DNA of 64,000 bases from Leucobacter allii (GCF_022919155.1 NZ_CP095045.1:1240001-1304000); one strand, 5' to 3'; shown: positions 48,458 through 58,439, counted from the stretch's first letter. Notes: generated from the letters alone by a model not told the origin. Numbers and translations: made by a program.

Positions 48458-49941
48458 AGCAGCTCCCCGCTCACGATCTCGCCGCCCAGCACCGCCTCGA
48501 CGCGCGTGGAGACCGGGAGGTACGCGGAGCCCGTGACGCGCCCCGGTGCGGCCGGGTCGATCACCGGCTCCAGCTCCAGAAGGGCGGCCTCGCCCTCGGG
48601 ACTCAGCGTATGGGCGATCGTGCCGTCGATGGGCGCGGCGCCGTCCGAGAGCTCCGCCTCGATATCGAGCCCGCAGGGCGTGACGAGCGTCGTCATGGCG
48701 AGGCACGCGTGCGCGGACTCCGCGACGAGCGCGCGGAACTCGGCCGTCGCGGCATCCGTGAGTCCCGGCCGGGCGTTCGCGAGCAGCTCGACATCGTCCT
48801 CGTCCGCGATGCTGAACGCGGCGGCCCCGTCGCCCGCCTCGAACTCCTCGATCCCCAGCTCGAGTTCGTAGCTCCCGGGGAAGGCCAAGGGGAAGGCGTC
48901 CCGCGGCTCGACGCCGTTGACGCGAGTGCCGAAGCCGTCGAAGCGGGAGAGCGGCAGCATGACGAGGCCGTCCGAGATGGTCCAGCCGTCCCCGGAGCTC
49001 CAGAGCTGGAAGCGGCGCTCCACGCGGCGCTCGCCCAGCGTGAAGCCGGCGTCGACCTCGGCGCGGAAGGAATCGTCGGAGGCCGTCGGCTCCACCCGGA
49101 CGTCCCCGAGCGGCGCGAGGGCGTTCGAGCGCGCGAGCACGGCGTCGCTGAGCAGCGCGTCCTCCGCGGTGCCGCCCGCGAGGGCGCGCGCCGTCTCGGC
49201 GTCGCCGGCGGCCAGGGCCTCGAGGAAAGCCGTTACGGTGCCGGCTGCGGTATCCGGCTCGCCCTCGGCCTCCGCCGCCGACGTTCCCGGCGCGTCGGCC
49301 GCGGGCCCCGTCCGCGGAGCGAAGGCCGAACCGAGCGCGGAGACGCCGAGGCCGAGCACGAGGAGCGCCGCGACCCCGCCGGCGATCCAGAGTCCCGCGC
49401 GCTTCGCCGCCGTCCCGGCACGGCGGCGGGGGGCTGCGCCCGACGCGGAGGCGGGCGCCGTGGAGACGGAGGCGGGTGCCGCCGCGGCAGCGGCGACGGG
49501 CGCCGCCGGAGCCGCTGTCGGAGCGGCCGGAGCGGCCGGAGCCGCTGTCGGAGCGGTCGGAGCCGCTGATGGTCCGGGCGCCGGGGGTGCCGGCGCTGCC
49601 GGGGCCGTTGGCGCCGCTGCCGCTGGCGGCGCTGCCGGGGTCCCCGGGGCCGCCGGCGGAGCGGACTCCGCGGCCAGATCGGCGGCCCGCGCCCGCGCGG
49701 GGTCCGTCGGGGCGTTCGGCGGCGTCCGGCCCGCCGATGCCGCGAGACCCTGCGGCAGCCCGAACCCCTCGGGCGGAGCGAAGTCGCGCGGCGGCGCCAA
49801 GCCGGGCGACGGGGCGAGTCCGGGGGAGGGGGCGAGGCCGCGCGGCGGCTCCGCGCGGAGCCAGGGTTCCGCGTCGCGGGGCGGCTGCGCGCGCGGTTCG
49901 GGTCCGCGGGCGCTCCGCGGCTCGGGCAGCTCCTCGTCCAT
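48388..49941 (-). CDS. Pro/Ala-rich single-pass membrane protein
   Basis: A 517-residue protein without a family I recognise. The first 170 residues are a low-complexity Pro/Ala tail (repeats such as GLAPSPGLAPSPGLAPP and PTAPTAAPAAPAAPTAAPAA). One membrane segment follows (AGLWIAGGVAALLVLGLGVSALG, quoted in part, about 185-207). The 300-residue external part has AGTVTAFLEALAAGDAETAR and DAGFTLGERRVERRFQLW, which resemble the NTF2-like lipoprotein or DUF4878-type pattern, then LTDAATAEFRALVAESAHAC. An intracellular disordered tail with an external sensor or wall domain is plausible. ATG, leaderless. Confidence 0.75.
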   Translation of the reverse strand: MDEELPEPRSARGPEPRAQPPRDAEPWLRAEPPRGLAPSPGLAPSPGLAPPRDFAPPEGFGLPQGLAASAGRTPPNAPTDPARARAADLAAESAPPAAPGTPAAPPAAAAPTAPAAPAPPAPGPSAAPTAPTAAPAAPAAPTAAPAAPVAAAAAAPASVSTAPASASGAAPRRRAGTAAKRAGLWIAGGVAALLVLGLGVSALGSAFAPRTGPAADAPGTSAAEAEGEPDTAAGTVTAFLEALAAGDAETARALAGGTAEDALLSDAVLARSNALAPLGDVRVEPTASDDSFRAEVDAGFTLGERRVERRFQLWSSGDGWTISDGLVMLPLSRFDGFGTRVNGVEPRDAFPLAFPGSYELELGIEEFEAGDGAAAFSIADEDDVELLANARPGLTDAATAEFRALVAESAHACLAMTTLVTPCGLDIEAELSDGAAPIDGTIAHTLSPEGEAALLELEPVIDPAAPGRVTGSAYLPVSTRVEAVLGGEIVSGELLYGGEFLTPSVDFSAPVPEVVWE

Positions 49942-49947
49942 GGCTCC

Positions 49948-49953
49948 AGCCTA
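49948..49953 (-). promoter_or_regulatory. Leaderless promoter -10 box
   Basis: TAGGCT on the minus strand, 6 nt before the ATG at 49941. Confidence 0.55.
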
Positions 49954-50012
49954 GAGGTGGCGACGGGTCCGCGGCGCGCGGTCGACCGTCGTGCCGGGCG
50001 CGCCCGACCGCG

Positions 50013-50018
50013 TAGGCT
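50013..50018 (+). promoter_or_regulatory. Leaderless promoter -10 box for rpe
   Basis: TAGGCT, 6 nt before the GTG at 50025. Confidence 0.6.
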
Positions 50019-50024
50019 GGGCGG

Positions 50025-50687
50025 GTGACCGCGCAGCGCATCAACCCGAGCATCCTGTCCGCCGATTTCGTGAACCTGCAGGCCGAGCTGGAGGCGATCC
50101 GCTCCGCAGACCTCGTGCACGTCGACGTCATGGACAACCACTTCGTACCGAACCTCACGATGGGACCGCCGATCGTGGAGCGGATCCAGGCCGTGTCGCC
50201 AATCCCGCTCGACGTGCATCTCATGATCGCCGACGCCGATCGCTGGGCCCCCGGATACGCCGAGCTCGGCGCGAGCTCCGTCACCTTCCATGCGGAGGCC
50301 GCGGCGGATCCGGTCGCGCTCGCCCGCCGGCTCCGGGAGATCGGCGCCCGCGCCGGCATCGCGCTGAAGCCCGGCACCGACCCGGAGCCCTACCTCGAGC
50401 TGCTGCCCGAATTCGATCAGGTGCTCGTCATGACCGTCGAACCCGGGTTCGGCGGGCAGTCGTTCATGCCCGACATGATGCCGAAGCTGCGCCGCTTCGC
50501 GGAGGCGAAGCGGCGGCTCGGGCTCGAGGTCTGGCTGCAGGTGGACGGCGGGGTCTCCGTCGACACCATCGGGATCGCGGCCGAGGCCGGCGCCGACACC
50601 TTCGTGGCGGGCTCGGCGGTCTACGGCGGCGTGCCCGAGGAGCGGATCGCCGAGCTCCGCGCCGCGGCGGCGGCGCACGCGCACTGA
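50025..50687 (+). CDS. rpe: Ribulose-phosphate 3-epimerase
   Basis: A 220-residue TIM-barrel enzyme of the pentose phosphate pathway interconverting ribulose 5-phosphate and xylulose 5-phosphate. It has [17 protein letters not shown], the metal/catalytic [54 protein letters not shown] and [10 protein letters not shown] with [12 protein letters not shown] start, leaderless. It comes before the his genes; both pathways draw on ribose phosphates, but hisE has its own promoter box. Confidence 0.97.
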   Translation: MTAQRINPSILSADFVNLQAELEAIRSADLVHVDVMDNHFVPNLTMGPPIVERIQAVSPIPLDVHLMIADADRWAPGYAELGASSVTFHAEAAADPVALARRLREIGARAGIALKPGTDPEPYLELLPEFDQVLVMTVEPGFGGQSFMPDMMPKLRRFAEAKRRLGLEVWLQVDGGVSVDTIGIAAEAGADTFVAGSAVYGGVPEERIAELRAAAAAHAH

Positions 50688-50705
50688 CGCGACGCCGGAA
50701 CACGA

Positions 50706-50711
50706 TAGCCT
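50706..50711 (+). promoter_or_regulatory. Leaderless promoter -10 box for hisE
   Basis: TAGCCT, 6 nt before the GTG at 50718. Confidence 0.6.
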
Positions 50712-50717
50712 AGTGAC

Positions 50718-50981
50718 GTGAAATCGTTCGATGCGCTCTTTGCCGAACTCCGTCTGAAGGCCGAGACCCGGCCGGAGGGGAGCGACACGGTCGCGCGTCT
50801 CGACGCGGGCGTGCACGCGATCGGCAAGAAGATCGTCGAGGAGGCGGCCGAGGTCTGGATGGCCGCCGAGTACGAGTCCGACGAGGCCTGCGCCGAGGAG
50901 ATCAGCCAGCTGCTGTACCACCTGCAGGTCATGATGCTCGCCAAGGGGCTGAGCCCCGAGGACGTCTACAGGCATCTCTAG
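50718..50981 (+). CDS. hisE: Phosphoribosyl-ATP diphosphatase
   Basis: An 87-residue helical enzyme, second step of histidine synthesis, releasing diphosphate from phosphoribosyl-ATP. It has [40 protein letters not shown] (the EEAxE metal-binding helix) and [20 protein letters not shown]. It is a separate protein from HisI as in other actinobacteria. GTG start, leaderless. hisG follows 94 bp later. Confidence 0.96.
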   Translation: MKSFDALFAELRLKAETRPEGSDTVARLDAGVHAIGKKIVEEAAEVWMAAEYESDEACAEEISQLLYHLQVMMLAKGLSPEDVYRHL

Positions 50982-51075
50982 CGTCGGCGCCCGGACCCCG
51001 TCCGCGGCCCCGACGCTCGCCGACGCTCGCACGCACTCGGCCGGCCCCGGCCACTACGGAAGGATTCCACAGACC

Positions 51076-51918
51076 ATGCTTCGCATCGCGGTGCCCAACA
51101 AGGGCTCACTCTCGGAGGTCGCGGCGCAGATGCTCGCCGAGGCCGGCTACTCCGGTCGCAAGGACAGCCGCAAGCTCGTCCACGCGGACACGCGCAACGA
51201 CGTCGAGTTCTTCTACCTGCGCCCGCGCGACATCGCCACCTACGTCGGCTCCGGCGCCCTCGATGTCGGTATCACCGGGCGCGATCTGCTCCTGGACTCC
51301 GGCTCCGAGGCGCGGGAGATCGCCGAGCTCGACTTCGCGGATTCGACGTTCCGCTTCGCGGCGCCGGTCGGCAGCGGAATCGCCGACCTCGCGCAGCTCG
51401 CCGGCAAGCGCGTCGCCACGAGCTATCCGAAGCTCGTCGACGACTTCCTGCGCGCCCGGGGCGTCGTCTCGACGCTCGTGCGGCTCGACGGCGCCGTGGA
51501 GTCCGCCGTGCAGCTCGGCGTCGCCGACGCCGTGGCCGACGTCGTCTCGACCGGGGCGACGCTGAAGGCCGCCGGGCTCGAGATCTTCGGCCCCGTGATC
51601 CTCGAGTCCACGGCGGTCCTCATCGGCGGGCCGAGCGAGGACCCCGGCATCGAGCGCCTGCTGCGCCGCCTGCGCGGCGTGCTCGTGGCCCGCAAGTACG
51701 TGATCATGGACTACGATCTGCCGGCCGAGCAGCTCGAGGCCGCGTCCGCTGTGGCCGGCGGCATCGAGTCGCCCACGGTCTCGCCCCTGAAGGACGGGGC
51801 CTGGGTGGCCGTGCGGGTGATGGTCCGCGCCGACGAGGCCAACGAGGTCATGGACCGGCTCTACGACCTCGGCGCCCGTGCGATCCTCGTCACGGCCATC
51901 CACGCGGCCAGGCTCTGA
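51076..51918 (+). CDS. hisG: ATP phosphoribosyltransferase, long form
   Basis: First, feedback-inhibited enzyme of histidine synthesis. A 280-residue long-form HisG with two catalytic lobes ([77 protein letters not shown] shown partly) and the C-terminal ACT-like regulatory domain ([32 protein letters not shown]) that binds histidine, so it needs no HisZ. ATG with AAGGA 10 nt upstream. hisF follows 14 nt after the stop. Confidence 0.97.
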   Translation: MLRIAVPNKGSLSEVAAQMLAEAGYSGRKDSRKLVHADTRNDVEFFYLRPRDIATYVGSGALDVGITGRDLLLDSGSEAREIAELDFADSTFRFAAPVGSGIADLAQLAGKRVATSYPKLVDDFLRARGVVSTLVRLDGAVESAVQLGVADAVADVVSTGATLKAAGLEIFGPVILESTAVLIGGPSEDPGIERLLRRLRGVLVARKYVIMDYDLPAEQLEAASAVAGGIESPTVSPLKDGAWVAVRVMVRADEANEVMDRLYDLGARAILVTAIHAARL

Positions 51919-51932
51919 GGGGGGCGCGGACG

Positions 51933-52715
51933 ATGCCGATCGCGACCCGCGTGATCCCCTGCCTCGACGTCGCCGCGGGGCGTGTGGTCAAGGGCGTCAA
52001 CTTCCTGAACCTCCGCGACGCGGGGGATCCCGTCGAGCTCGCCGCGCGATACGCGGAGCAGGGCGCCGACGAGCTCACCTTCCTCGACGTCACCGCGACG
52101 GTTGACGACCGCTCCACCACCTACGACGTCGTGCAGCGCACCGCCGAGCAGGTGTTCATCCCGCTCACCGTCGGCGGCGGGGTGCGCAGCGCCGAGGACG
52201 TGGCGCGGCTGCTCGGGGTCGGCGCCGACAAGGTGGGCATCAACAGCGGCGCGATCGCCCGGCCCGCCGTGATCGGCGAGATCGCCGATCGCTTCGGCGC
52301 GCAGGTGCTCGTCCTGTCCCTCGATGTCACGCGCAGCGCGCGCATGCCCTCCGGCTTCGTCGTGACGACCCACGGCGGCAAGCGGGAGACCGACATCGAT
52401 GCGATCGCCTGGTGCCGGGAGGCGGTCGAGCGCGGCGCCGGCGAGCTCCTCGTGAACTCGATGGACGCCGACGGCACGCTCGCCGGCTTCGATCTGGAGC
52501 TCACGGCGCTCGTGCGGAGCGTCTCGGCGGTGCCGGTGATCGCCTCGGGCGGCGCGGGGCGGCTCGAGCACTTCGCCCCGGCCGTCGAGGCGGGGGCCGA
52601 CGCCGTGCTCGCGGCCTCCGTCTTCCACGACGGCACCTTCACGGTCGGCGAGGTGAAGCGCGCGCTCGCGGAGGCCGGGCACGAGGTGCGGCTGACGGAC
52701 GGGGCCGGGCGATGA
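51933..52715 (+). CDS. hisF: Imidazole glycerol phosphate synthase cyclase subunit
   Basis: A 260-residue TIM barrel that works with HisH to form imidazole-glycerol phosphate and AICAR. It has [19 protein letters not shown] (catalytic Asp), [59 protein letters not shown] (second catalytic Asp), [13 protein letters not shown] and [13 protein letters not shown]. hisH and hisA are not in this window. The stop overlaps hisI (ATGA). Confidence 0.97.
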   Translation: MPIATRVIPCLDVAAGRVVKGVNFLNLRDAGDPVELAARYAEQGADELTFLDVTATVDDRSTTYDVVQRTAEQVFIPLTVGGGVRSAEDVARLLGVGADKVGINSGAIARPAVIGEIADRFGAQVLVLSLDVTRSARMPSGFVVTTHGGKRETDIDAIAWCREAVERGAGELLVNSMDADGTLAGFDLELTALVRSVSAVPVIASGGAGRLEHFAPAVEAGADAVLAASVFHDGTFTVGEVKRALAEAGHEVRLTDGAGR

Positions 52716-53113
52716 CCGCGCCCGATCCGGTGCCCGCGGAGCTCGTCTTCGGGGAGACCGGACTGCTTCCCGCGATCATCCAGGACGATGTCTCAGGCGA
52801 GGTGCTCATGCTCGCCTGGATGGACCGGGAGGCCGTGCGCCGCACGCTCACCACGGGCCGCGTGACCTTCTGGTCCCGGTCCCGTCGGGAGTACTGGAGG
52901 AAGGGCGACACCTCCGGGCACCGGCAGTACGTGCGCGGCGTCGCGATGGACTGCGACGGCGACACCCTCCTCGTGCGGGTGATCCAGATCGGCGCGGCGT
53001 GCCACACCGGCACGCGCAGCTGCTTCACCGACCGCGAGATCCCGGCGCTCGTGGGGGATCCGGACGCCGAGGCCGGATCGGGAGGCGCCGCCGCGCCGGG
53101 AGCCGATGCCTGA
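52712..53113 (+). CDS. hisI: Phosphoribosyl-AMP cyclohydrolase
   Basis: A 133-residue zinc enzyme, third step of histidine synthesis. Seen: [60 protein letters not shown] (metal and zinc ligands; quoted as [13 protein letters not shown] and [10 protein letters not shown]). The last 25 residues are an Ala/Gly tail. ATG overlaps the hisF stop. trpE follows after 48 bp with its own promoter box. Confidence 0.96.
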   Translation: MTAPDPVPAELVFGETGLLPAIIQDDVSGEVLMLAWMDREAVRRTLTTGRVTFWSRSRREYWRKGDTSGHRQYVRGVAMDCDGDTLLVRVIQIGAACHTGTRSCFTDREIPALVGDPDAEAGSGGAAAPGADA

Positions 53114-53149
53114 GCGGGGCGAGCGGGTCGCCGGCCGCGCGGCGGACGC

Positions 53150-53155
53150 TAGGCT
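53150..53155 (+). promoter_or_regulatory. Leaderless promoter -10 box for trpE
   Basis: TAGGCT, 6 nt before the GTG at 53162. With only 48 bp after hisI there is no room for a leader peptide and attenuator. Confidence 0.6.
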
Positions 53156-53161
53156 GGGACG

Positions 53162-54745
53162 GTGACCCTGACGACCACGCGCGCCGAGTTCGAGGCCGCG
53201 CGACGCTCCCACGCCGTGATCCCGGTCTGCCGCGAGATCTTCGCCGATGCCGACACCCCGGTCGGCATCTACCGCAAGGTGGCCGGCTCCCGCCCGGGCA
53301 CCTTCCTCCTCGAATCCGCCGAGCAGGGCGGGGTGTGGACGCGTTTCAGCTTCGTGGGCGCCGGCAGCTTCGGCGTGCTCGGCGAGCGCGACGGCCGCGC
53401 GCACTGGGAGCCGGCGGGCCCCGCCGTGCCCGAGGACCGGATCCTCCCCGGCGGCGTCGCCCGGCTCGCCCCCGTCGCCGCCCTGCGCGCGGTCTACGAG
53501 CGCTGGCGCTCGCCTCAGGTGCCGGGGTTGCCGCCGCTCGCGAGCGGCTTCGTCGGCTACCTCGGCTGGGAGACCGTGCGGCAGTTCGAGCGCCTCGAGC
53601 ACGGGCCGACGGAGGGGCCGGGACTGCCCACCCAGGGGCTCAGCTTCGTGTCGGAGCTCGTCGTCATCGACCACCGGGAGGGCAGCGTCGTGCTCCTCGC
53701 GAACGTGCTGGGCGACCCGGCGAACGACTCCCCGGACGACGTGGCGTCGGGCGACGCGCTCTGGGCCGATGCCCAGGCGCGCCTCGACGCGCTCCAGGAG
53801 GCGCTCGCCGCGCCGTCGCCGTCGCCGCTCGGCGTGCTCGATCGCGCCGCGGAGCCCGATCCGGCGCGGCTCACCGAGACGCCGGCCTACGTGGCGGCCG
53901 TCGAGGCCGCGAAGCGCTACATCGTCGACGGCGACATCTTCCAGGTGGTGCCCTCCCAGCGCTTCGATCAGGAGTGCGCCGCCGACCCGCTCGACGTCTA
54001 CCGGGTGCTGCGCCACCTGAACCCCAGCCCCTACCTGTACCTGCTGCAGCTCGTCGACGCCGCGGGGGAGCCCTTCGCCGTCGTCGGCTCGAGCCCGGAG
54101 GCGCTCGTCACGGTGCACGAGACCGGCCAGGTGATGACGCACCCGATCGCGGGCTCGCGCCCCCGCGGCGCCACGGTCGACGAGGATCAGCAGCACGAGC
54201 GCGAGCTCCTCGCCGACGAGAAGGAGCGCGCCGAGCACCTCATGCTCGTCGACCTCGCGCGGAACGACCTGCTGCGGGTGTGCGAGCCCGCGTCGGTCGA
54301 GGTCACGGAGTTCATGCGCATCGAGCGCTTCAGCCACATCATGCACATCGTGTCCTCCGTCGAGGGCCGCACCCGTGCCGGGGTGAACCCCGTCGACGTG
54401 TTCCGGGCGACCTTCCCCGCGGGCACCCTGTCCGGCGCGCCGAAGCCGCGCGCGCTCGAGATCATCGACGAGCTGGAGCCCGTGCAGCGCGGCGTCTACG
54501 GCGGCGTGGTCGGCTACTTCGGGCTCGGCGGCGCCGCGGATCTCGCGATCGCGATCCGCACCGCCACCATCTCGGGCGGCATCGCGATGGTGCAGGCGGG
54601 GGCAGGCGTCGTGGCCGACTCGGTCCCGGAGACGGAGGACGCCGAGTGCCGCAGCAAGGCCGCGGCGCCGCTGCGCGCGATCGCCATCGCGAACACCCTC
54701 GCGGAGCTCGCGGTCGGGGAGACAGGCGGACGTCATGCGCGCTAA
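53162..54745 (+). CDS. trpE: Anthranilate synthase component I
   Basis: A 527-residue enzyme converting chorismate and ammonia to anthranilate, with TrpG as partner. The N-terminal half has FLLESAEQGGVWTRFSFVG, containing the LLES Trp-feedback motif. The chorismate-binding half has DIFQVVPSQRF, SPEALVTVHETG, THPIAGSRPRG, DLARNDLLRV, FRATFPAGTLSGAPKPRALE and IRTATISGGIAMVQAGAGVV. trpG and trpD are not nearby. The 3' end overlaps the next gene by 11 nt. Confidence 0.97.
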   Translation: MTLTTTRAEFEAARRSHAVIPVCREIFADADTPVGIYRKVAGSRPGTFLLESAEQGGVWTRFSFVGAGSFGVLGERDGRAHWEPAGPAVPEDRILPGGVARLAPVAALRAVYERWRSPQVPGLPPLASGFVGYLGWETVRQFERLEHGPTEGPGLPTQGLSFVSELVVIDHREGSVVLLANVLGDPANDSPDDVASGDALWADAQARLDALQEALAAPSPSPLGVLDRAAEPDPARLTETPAYVAAVEAAKRYIVDGDIFQVVPSQRFDQECAADPLDVYRVLRHLNPSPYLYLLQLVDAAGEPFAVVGSSPEALVTVHETGQVMTHPIAGSRPRGATVDEDQQHERELLADEKERAEHLMLVDLARNDLLRVCEPASVEVTEFMRIERFSHIMHIVSSVEGRTRAGVNPVDVFRATFPAGTLSGAPKPRALEIIDELEPVQRGVYGGVVGYFGLGGAADLAIAIRTATISGGIAMVQAGAGVVADSVPETEDAECRSKAAAPLRAIAIANTLAELAVGETGGRHAR

Positions 54746-55337
54746 GCTCTCCACGCTCGCCGCGGTCGCGCTCTCCGGCGGGCTCGGACTCGTCGCCGGA
54801 TCCCAGCGCTGGGTGTCCTTCATGCTCGAGACCGAGCACCGCGTCGAGACGGTCGCGGGGAACGACGTCAATTCGGCGCTCGCCCCCGTCTCCATCGCGG
54901 TCGTCGCCGCCGCTCTCGCGCTCACGATCGCGGGACCCGTGTTCCGCCGCGTGCTCGGCGTCCTCGTGGCGCTGCTCGGCGCCGGCCTCATCGCCCTGAC
55001 GCTGGGCGTCGTCGTCGATCCGCTCTCCGCGATCCGCGGTCGGATCACGGCGCTCACCGGCATCGCCGGATCCGATACGTCGGGGATGGTCGTCTGGCAC
55101 GAGCTCTCGCCGTGGGTGTGGGCGAGCGTCGTCGCGGGCGCCGTCGCCGTCCTCGGCGGCATCGCGGTCGTGGTCGCCGGCGGCCGCTGGGCGGCGGCCG
55201 GCCGCAAGTACGATGCGAAGCCCCGGGCGGAGGCCTCCGGCGCGCCCGACCGCATCTCCGACTGGGATGCGCTCAGCGGCGGCGACGACCCGAGCGAGGC
55301 CGGCGGCGACGCCGACCCCGGCCGCGATATCCGCTAG
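54735..55337 (+). CDS. Trp biosynthesis-associated membrane protein (TIGR02234 type)
   Basis: A 200-residue membrane protein with four hydrophobic segments (about 5-24, 50-66, 73-92, 121-146). It opens with LAAVALSGGLGLVAGSQRWV. The conserved SQRWVxF and VDPLSAIRGRITALTGIAG regions fit the actinobacterial family found beside trp genes (Rv1610 in M. tuberculosis). It overlaps trpE and is cotranslated with it; whether it moves a Trp precursor is unknown. The polar C-terminus is Asp/Gly-rich. Confidence 0.9.
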   Translation: MRAKLSTLAAVALSGGLGLVAGSQRWVSFMLETEHRVETVAGNDVNSALAPVSIAVVAAALALTIAGPVFRRVLGVLVALLGAGLIALTLGVVVDPLSAIRGRITALTGIAGSDTSGMVVWHELSPWVWASVVAGAVAVLGGIAVVVAGGRWAAAGRKYDAKPRAEASGAPDRISDWDALSGGDDPSEAGGDADPGRDIR

Positions 55338-55340
55338 GCT
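55335..55340 (+). promoter_or_regulatory. Internal -10 box in the trp cluster
   Basis: TAGGCT overlapping the stop of the previous gene, 31 nt before the HGxxPAAW gene, which has the Shine-Dalgarno AGAGGAG. It could give trpCBA transcription independent of trpE. Confidence 0.45.
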
Positions 55341-55371
55341 TGACCCATCCGCAGTTGTTCAGAGGAGATTC

Positions 55372-55605
55372 ATGAGTACCCAGCACGGAGACCCCGGTCA
55401 CGGTGATTCGCCCGCCGCATGGACGGCGGTCGTGGTGATGCTGCTCGGCATCGCAGCCGGCACCGTCTTCTTCTTCCTGCACAACGCCGCCATGGTGTGG
55501 GTGTGCGTGGGCGTGGTGATCGTGGGAGCGCTGCTCGGCTGGATCCTCTCGAAGGCCGGCTTCGGCGTCAACGGCCCAAAGTACAGCCCCCAGACCCACG
55601 ACTGA
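55372..55605 (+). CDS. HGxxPAAW-motif membrane protein
   Basis: A 77-residue protein of the small actinobacterial HGxxPAAW family, named for its motif, here HGDSPAAW (residues 10-17). Two membrane segments follow: TAVVVMLLGIAAGTVFFFL and MVWVCVGVVIVGALLGWIL. The tail GFGVNGPKYSPQTHD is polar. It is regularly found between the TIGR02234 gene and trpC, so a link to Trp synthesis is likely but its role is not known. trpC starts 1 nt after its stop. Confidence 0.9.
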   Translation: MSTQHGDPGHGDSPAAWTAVVVMLLGIAAGTVFFFLHNAAMVWVCVGVVIVGALLGWILSKAGFGVNGPKYSPQTHD

Positions 55606-55606
55606 A

Positions 55607-56377
55607 GTGCTCGAGCAACTGCTGGCGGGCTCCCTCGAAGACGCGCGGACCCGCAGACAGCTCCGACCGTACGCCGTGGTCGAGGCCGAGGCGCTCGCGC
55701 GCCCGGCCGCCCTCGACGCGCTCGAGGCGCTCGCGCCCGCCGAGCACATGAAGGTGATCGCCGAGGTCAAGCGCGCGAGCCCCTCGCGCGGCGACCTCGC
55801 CGAGATCCCCGAACCGCACGCGCTCGCGGCCCAGTACGAGGCGGGCGGCGCGAGCGCGGTCAGCGTGCTGACCGAGGAGCGCAAGTTCAAGGGCTCCCTG
55901 GCCGACCTCGAGGCGGTGCGCAAGGCCGTCAGCATCCCGGTGCTGCGCAAGGACTTCATCGGCGACGAATACCAGGTGCTCGAGGCGCGCGCCGCGGGCG
56001 CCGACCTGGTGCTGCTCATCGTCGCCGCGCTCCCGCAGGCGCGGCTCGTCGCGCTGCACGAGCTCATCCGCGGGCTCGGCATGACCCCGCTCGTCGAAGC
56101 GCACTCCGCCGAGGAGGTGGCCCGCGCGGTCGACCTCGGCGCGCAGCTCATCGGCGTGAACGCCCGCGACCTGCGCAGCTTCGAGCTCGACCGCGAGCTG
56201 TTCGGCCGGGTCGCCGATCAGATCCCCGCCGGCGTCATCCGCGTGGCGGAGTCGGCGGTCCTCGACGTCGCCGACGTCGAGCGCTACCGCGAGGCCGGCG
56301 CCGACGCGGTGCTCGTGGGCGAGGCCCTCGTCACCAACGACCCCATCGCCACGCTGAGCGCCTACACCAGCGTCTGA
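55607..56377 (+). CDS. trpC: Indole-3-glycerol phosphate synthase
   Basis: A 256-residue TIM-barrel enzyme, fourth step of Trp synthesis. It has [20 protein letters not shown] (catalytic Lys in EVKRASPS), [35 protein letters not shown] (second catalytic Lys), [41 protein letters not shown] and [16 protein letters not shown] start directly after the HGxxPAAW gene. It is not fused to TrpF. Confidence 0.97.
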   Translation: MLEQLLAGSLEDARTRRQLRPYAVVEAEALARPAALDALEALAPAEHMKVIAEVKRASPSRGDLAEIPEPHALAAQYEAGGASAVSVLTEERKFKGSLADLEAVRKAVSIPVLRKDFIGDEYQVLEARAAGADLVLLIVAALPQARLVALHELIRGLGMTPLVEAHSAEEVARAVDLGAQLIGVNARDLRSFELDRELFGRVADQIPAGVIRVAESAVLDVADVERYREAGADAVLVGEALVTNDPIATLSAYTSV

Positions 56378-56391
56378 CCCGGACAGGCAGC

Positions 56392-57645
56392 ATGACCACA
56401 CACGAGAGCCCCCAGCCCGACGGCGCCCGCGCTCTGCGCGACGCGCGGGGCCCCTTCTTCGGCGAATACGGCGGGCGGTTCATGCCCGAGTCGCTCATCG
56501 CGGCGATCGACGAGCTCACCGAGGCCTATGCGGAGGCGCAGGCCGACCCCGCCTTCGCGGCCGAGCTCTCCGAGCTGCTGCACTCCTACGCCGGACGCCC
56601 GTCGCCGATCACCGAGGTGCCCCGTTTCGCGGCGCACGCGGGCGGCGCCCGCATCTTCCTCAAGCGCGAGGACCTCAACCACACGGGCTCCCACAAGATC
56701 AACAACGTGCTCGGCCAGGCGCTGCTCACGAAGCGGCTCGGCAAGCCGCGCGTCATCGCCGAGACCGGGGCGGGGCAGCACGGCGTCGCCACGGCGACGG
56801 CAGCCGCGCTGTTCGGCCTCGAGTGCACGATCTACATGGGCGAGGTCGACACGGAGCGCCAGGCGCTCAACGTCGCGCGCATGCGGCTGCTCGGGGCGGA
56901 GGTGGTCCCGGTCACCGCGGGCTCCCGCACCCTCAAGGACGCCATCAACGAGGCCTACCGCGACTGGGTGGCTTCGGTGGACCGCACCAATTACATTTTC
57001 GGCACGGCGGCCGGTCCGCACCCGTTCCCCGCGATGGTGCGCGACTTCCAGAAGATCATCTCGGAGGAGGCGCGCGCGCAGCTGCTCGAGCGCGCCGGCC
57101 GTCTGCCCGACGCGGTCGTGGCCTGCGTCGGGGGAGGCTCGAACGCCATCGGCATGTTCGACGCCTTCCTCGACGACGCGGAGGTGCGCCTGTACGGGGT
57201 CGAAGCCGCAGGGGACGGCATCGACACGGATCGGCACGCGACCTCGATCGAGCGCGGCCGCCCCGGCATCCTCCACGGCGCGAAGACCTACGTGCTGCAG
57301 GACGAGGACGGGCAGACGATCGAGTCGCACTCGATCTCCGCAGGGCTCGACTATCCGGGCGTCGGACCCGAGCACGCCTGGCTCTCCGACATCGGGCGCG
57401 CCGAGTACATCCCCGCGACCGACGACGAGGCGATGCAGGCGCTGCGGTTGCTCAGCCGCACCGAGGGGATCATTCCGGCGATCGAGTCCGCGCACGCGCT
57501 CGCGGGAGCCCTCCGGATCGGCAAGGAGCTCGGACCCGAGGGGCTCATCGCGGTGAGCCTCTCCGGGCGCGGCGACAAGGACATGGCGACCGCGGGCCGG
57601 TACTTCGGCCTGCTCGACGAGAACGCGGCGGGGGCCGAGGGATGA
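56392..57645 (+). CDS. trpB: Tryptophan synthase beta subunit (operon copy)
   Basis: A 417-residue PLP enzyme joining indole and serine. It has [20 protein letters not shown], the PLP lysine in [85 protein letters not shown] and SGRGDKDM. It lies between trpC and trpA and overlaps trpA by 4 nt, as expected for the subunit that channels indole from TrpA. The orphan copy at 43167 is a distinct paralogue. Confidence 0.97.
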   Translation: MTTHESPQPDGARALRDARGPFFGEYGGRFMPESLIAAIDELTEAYAEAQADPAFAAELSELLHSYAGRPSPITEVPRFAAHAGGARIFLKREDLNHTGSHKINNVLGQALLTKRLGKPRVIAETGAGQHGVATATAAALFGLECTIYMGEVDTERQALNVARMRLLGAEVVPVTAGSRTLKDAINEAYRDWVASVDRTNYIFGTAAGPHPFPAMVRDFQKIISEEARAQLLERAGRLPDAVVACVGGGSNAIGMFDAFLDDAEVRLYGVEAAGDGIDTDRHATSIERGRPGILHGAKTYVLQDEDGQTIESHSISAGLDYPGVGPEHAWLSDIGRAEYIPATDDEAMQALRLLSRTEGIIPAIESAHALAGALRIGKELGPEGLIAVSLSGRGDKDMATAGRYFGLLDENAAGAEG

Positions 57646-58436
57646 CCGGGCACGACTCCCAGGTGGCCGCGGCGATCCGCGCGGCGCGGCGCGACCGGCG
57701 CGGGGCGCTCGTCGGCTACCTCCCGGTGGGCTTCCCCGACCTCGAGACGAGCATCGACGCCGCGATCGCGATGGCCGAGAGCGGCGCCGACGTGCTCGAG
57801 CTCGGCGTGCCCTACTCCGATCCCGTGATGGACGGCGCCGTGATCCAGGAGGCGACGCAGACCGCGCTCGCCGGCGGATTCCGCCTGCACGACGTCTTCG
57901 AGGCGGTGCGGCGCGTGCGCGCCGCCGTCGACGTGCCGATCCTCGTCATGACCTACTGGAACCCCGTGCTGCAGTACGGCGTGGAGCGCTTCGCGCGCGA
58001 ACTCGTCGAGGCCGGCGGGGCGGGCCTCATCACGCCGGACATCACGCCGGACTCGGCGGCGGACTGGATCTCCGCGAGCGAGCGCTTCGGGCTCGACCGG
58101 GTCTTCCTGGCGGCGCCGAGCTCGAGCGACGCGCGGCTGCGGCTCGTCGCCGAGTCGAGCACCGGCTTCGTCTACACGGTCTCCACCATGGGGATCACGG
58201 GCGAGCGCGCGCAGCTCGACGCCGCGGCGCGCGGGCTCACGGCGCGCCTGCGGGAGCAGGGCGCCGAGCTCGCCTGCGTGGGGATCGGCATCTCCACCGC
58301 CGAGCAGGTGGCGGGCGCGCTCGAGTACGCCGACGGCGCGATCGTCGGCACGGCCTTCGTCCGCGCGCTCCGCGACGGCGGTGTGGACGCGCTCGCGCGC
58401 ACCGTGCGCGAGATCGCCGCGGGAACCGCGCGCTAG
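57642..58436 (+). CDS. trpA: Tryptophan synthase alpha subunit
   Basis: A 264-residue TIM barrel that cleaves indole-3-glycerol phosphate and passes indole to TrpB. It has [19 protein letters not shown], the catalytic Glu in [61 protein letters not shown] and [15 protein letters not shown] overlaps the trpB stop. The lgt promoter box lies across its stop codon. Confidence 0.97.
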   Translation: MTGHDSQVAAAIRAARRDRRGALVGYLPVGFPDLETSIDAAIAMAESGADVLELGVPYSDPVMDGAVIQEATQTALAGGFRLHDVFEAVRRVRAAVDVPILVMTYWNPVLQYGVERFARELVEAGGAGLITPDITPDSAADWISASERFGLDRVFLAAPSSSDARLRLVAESSTGFVYTVSTMGITGERAQLDAAARGLTARLREQGAELACVGIGISTAEQVAGALEYADGAIVGTAFVRALRDGGVDALARTVREIAAGTAR

Positions 58437-58439
58437 GAT
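58434..58439 (+). promoter_or_regulatory. -10 box for lgt
   Basis: TAGGAT at the end of trpA, 85 nt before the lgt ATG; Shine-Dalgarno AAAGAGGAG at 58513-58521. Confidence 0.4.

Noticed and set aside
45275..50377. Very long minus-strand open frame (about 1700 codons)
   Set aside because: It runs antisense across fmt, rsmB, the MFS gene and rpe, which all have clear families. It reflects scarcity of stop codons at high GC and has low-complexity Arg/Ala/Pro sequence.
50982..51075. His leader peptide before hisG
   Set aside because: No short frame with consecutive His codons in the gap or before hisE.
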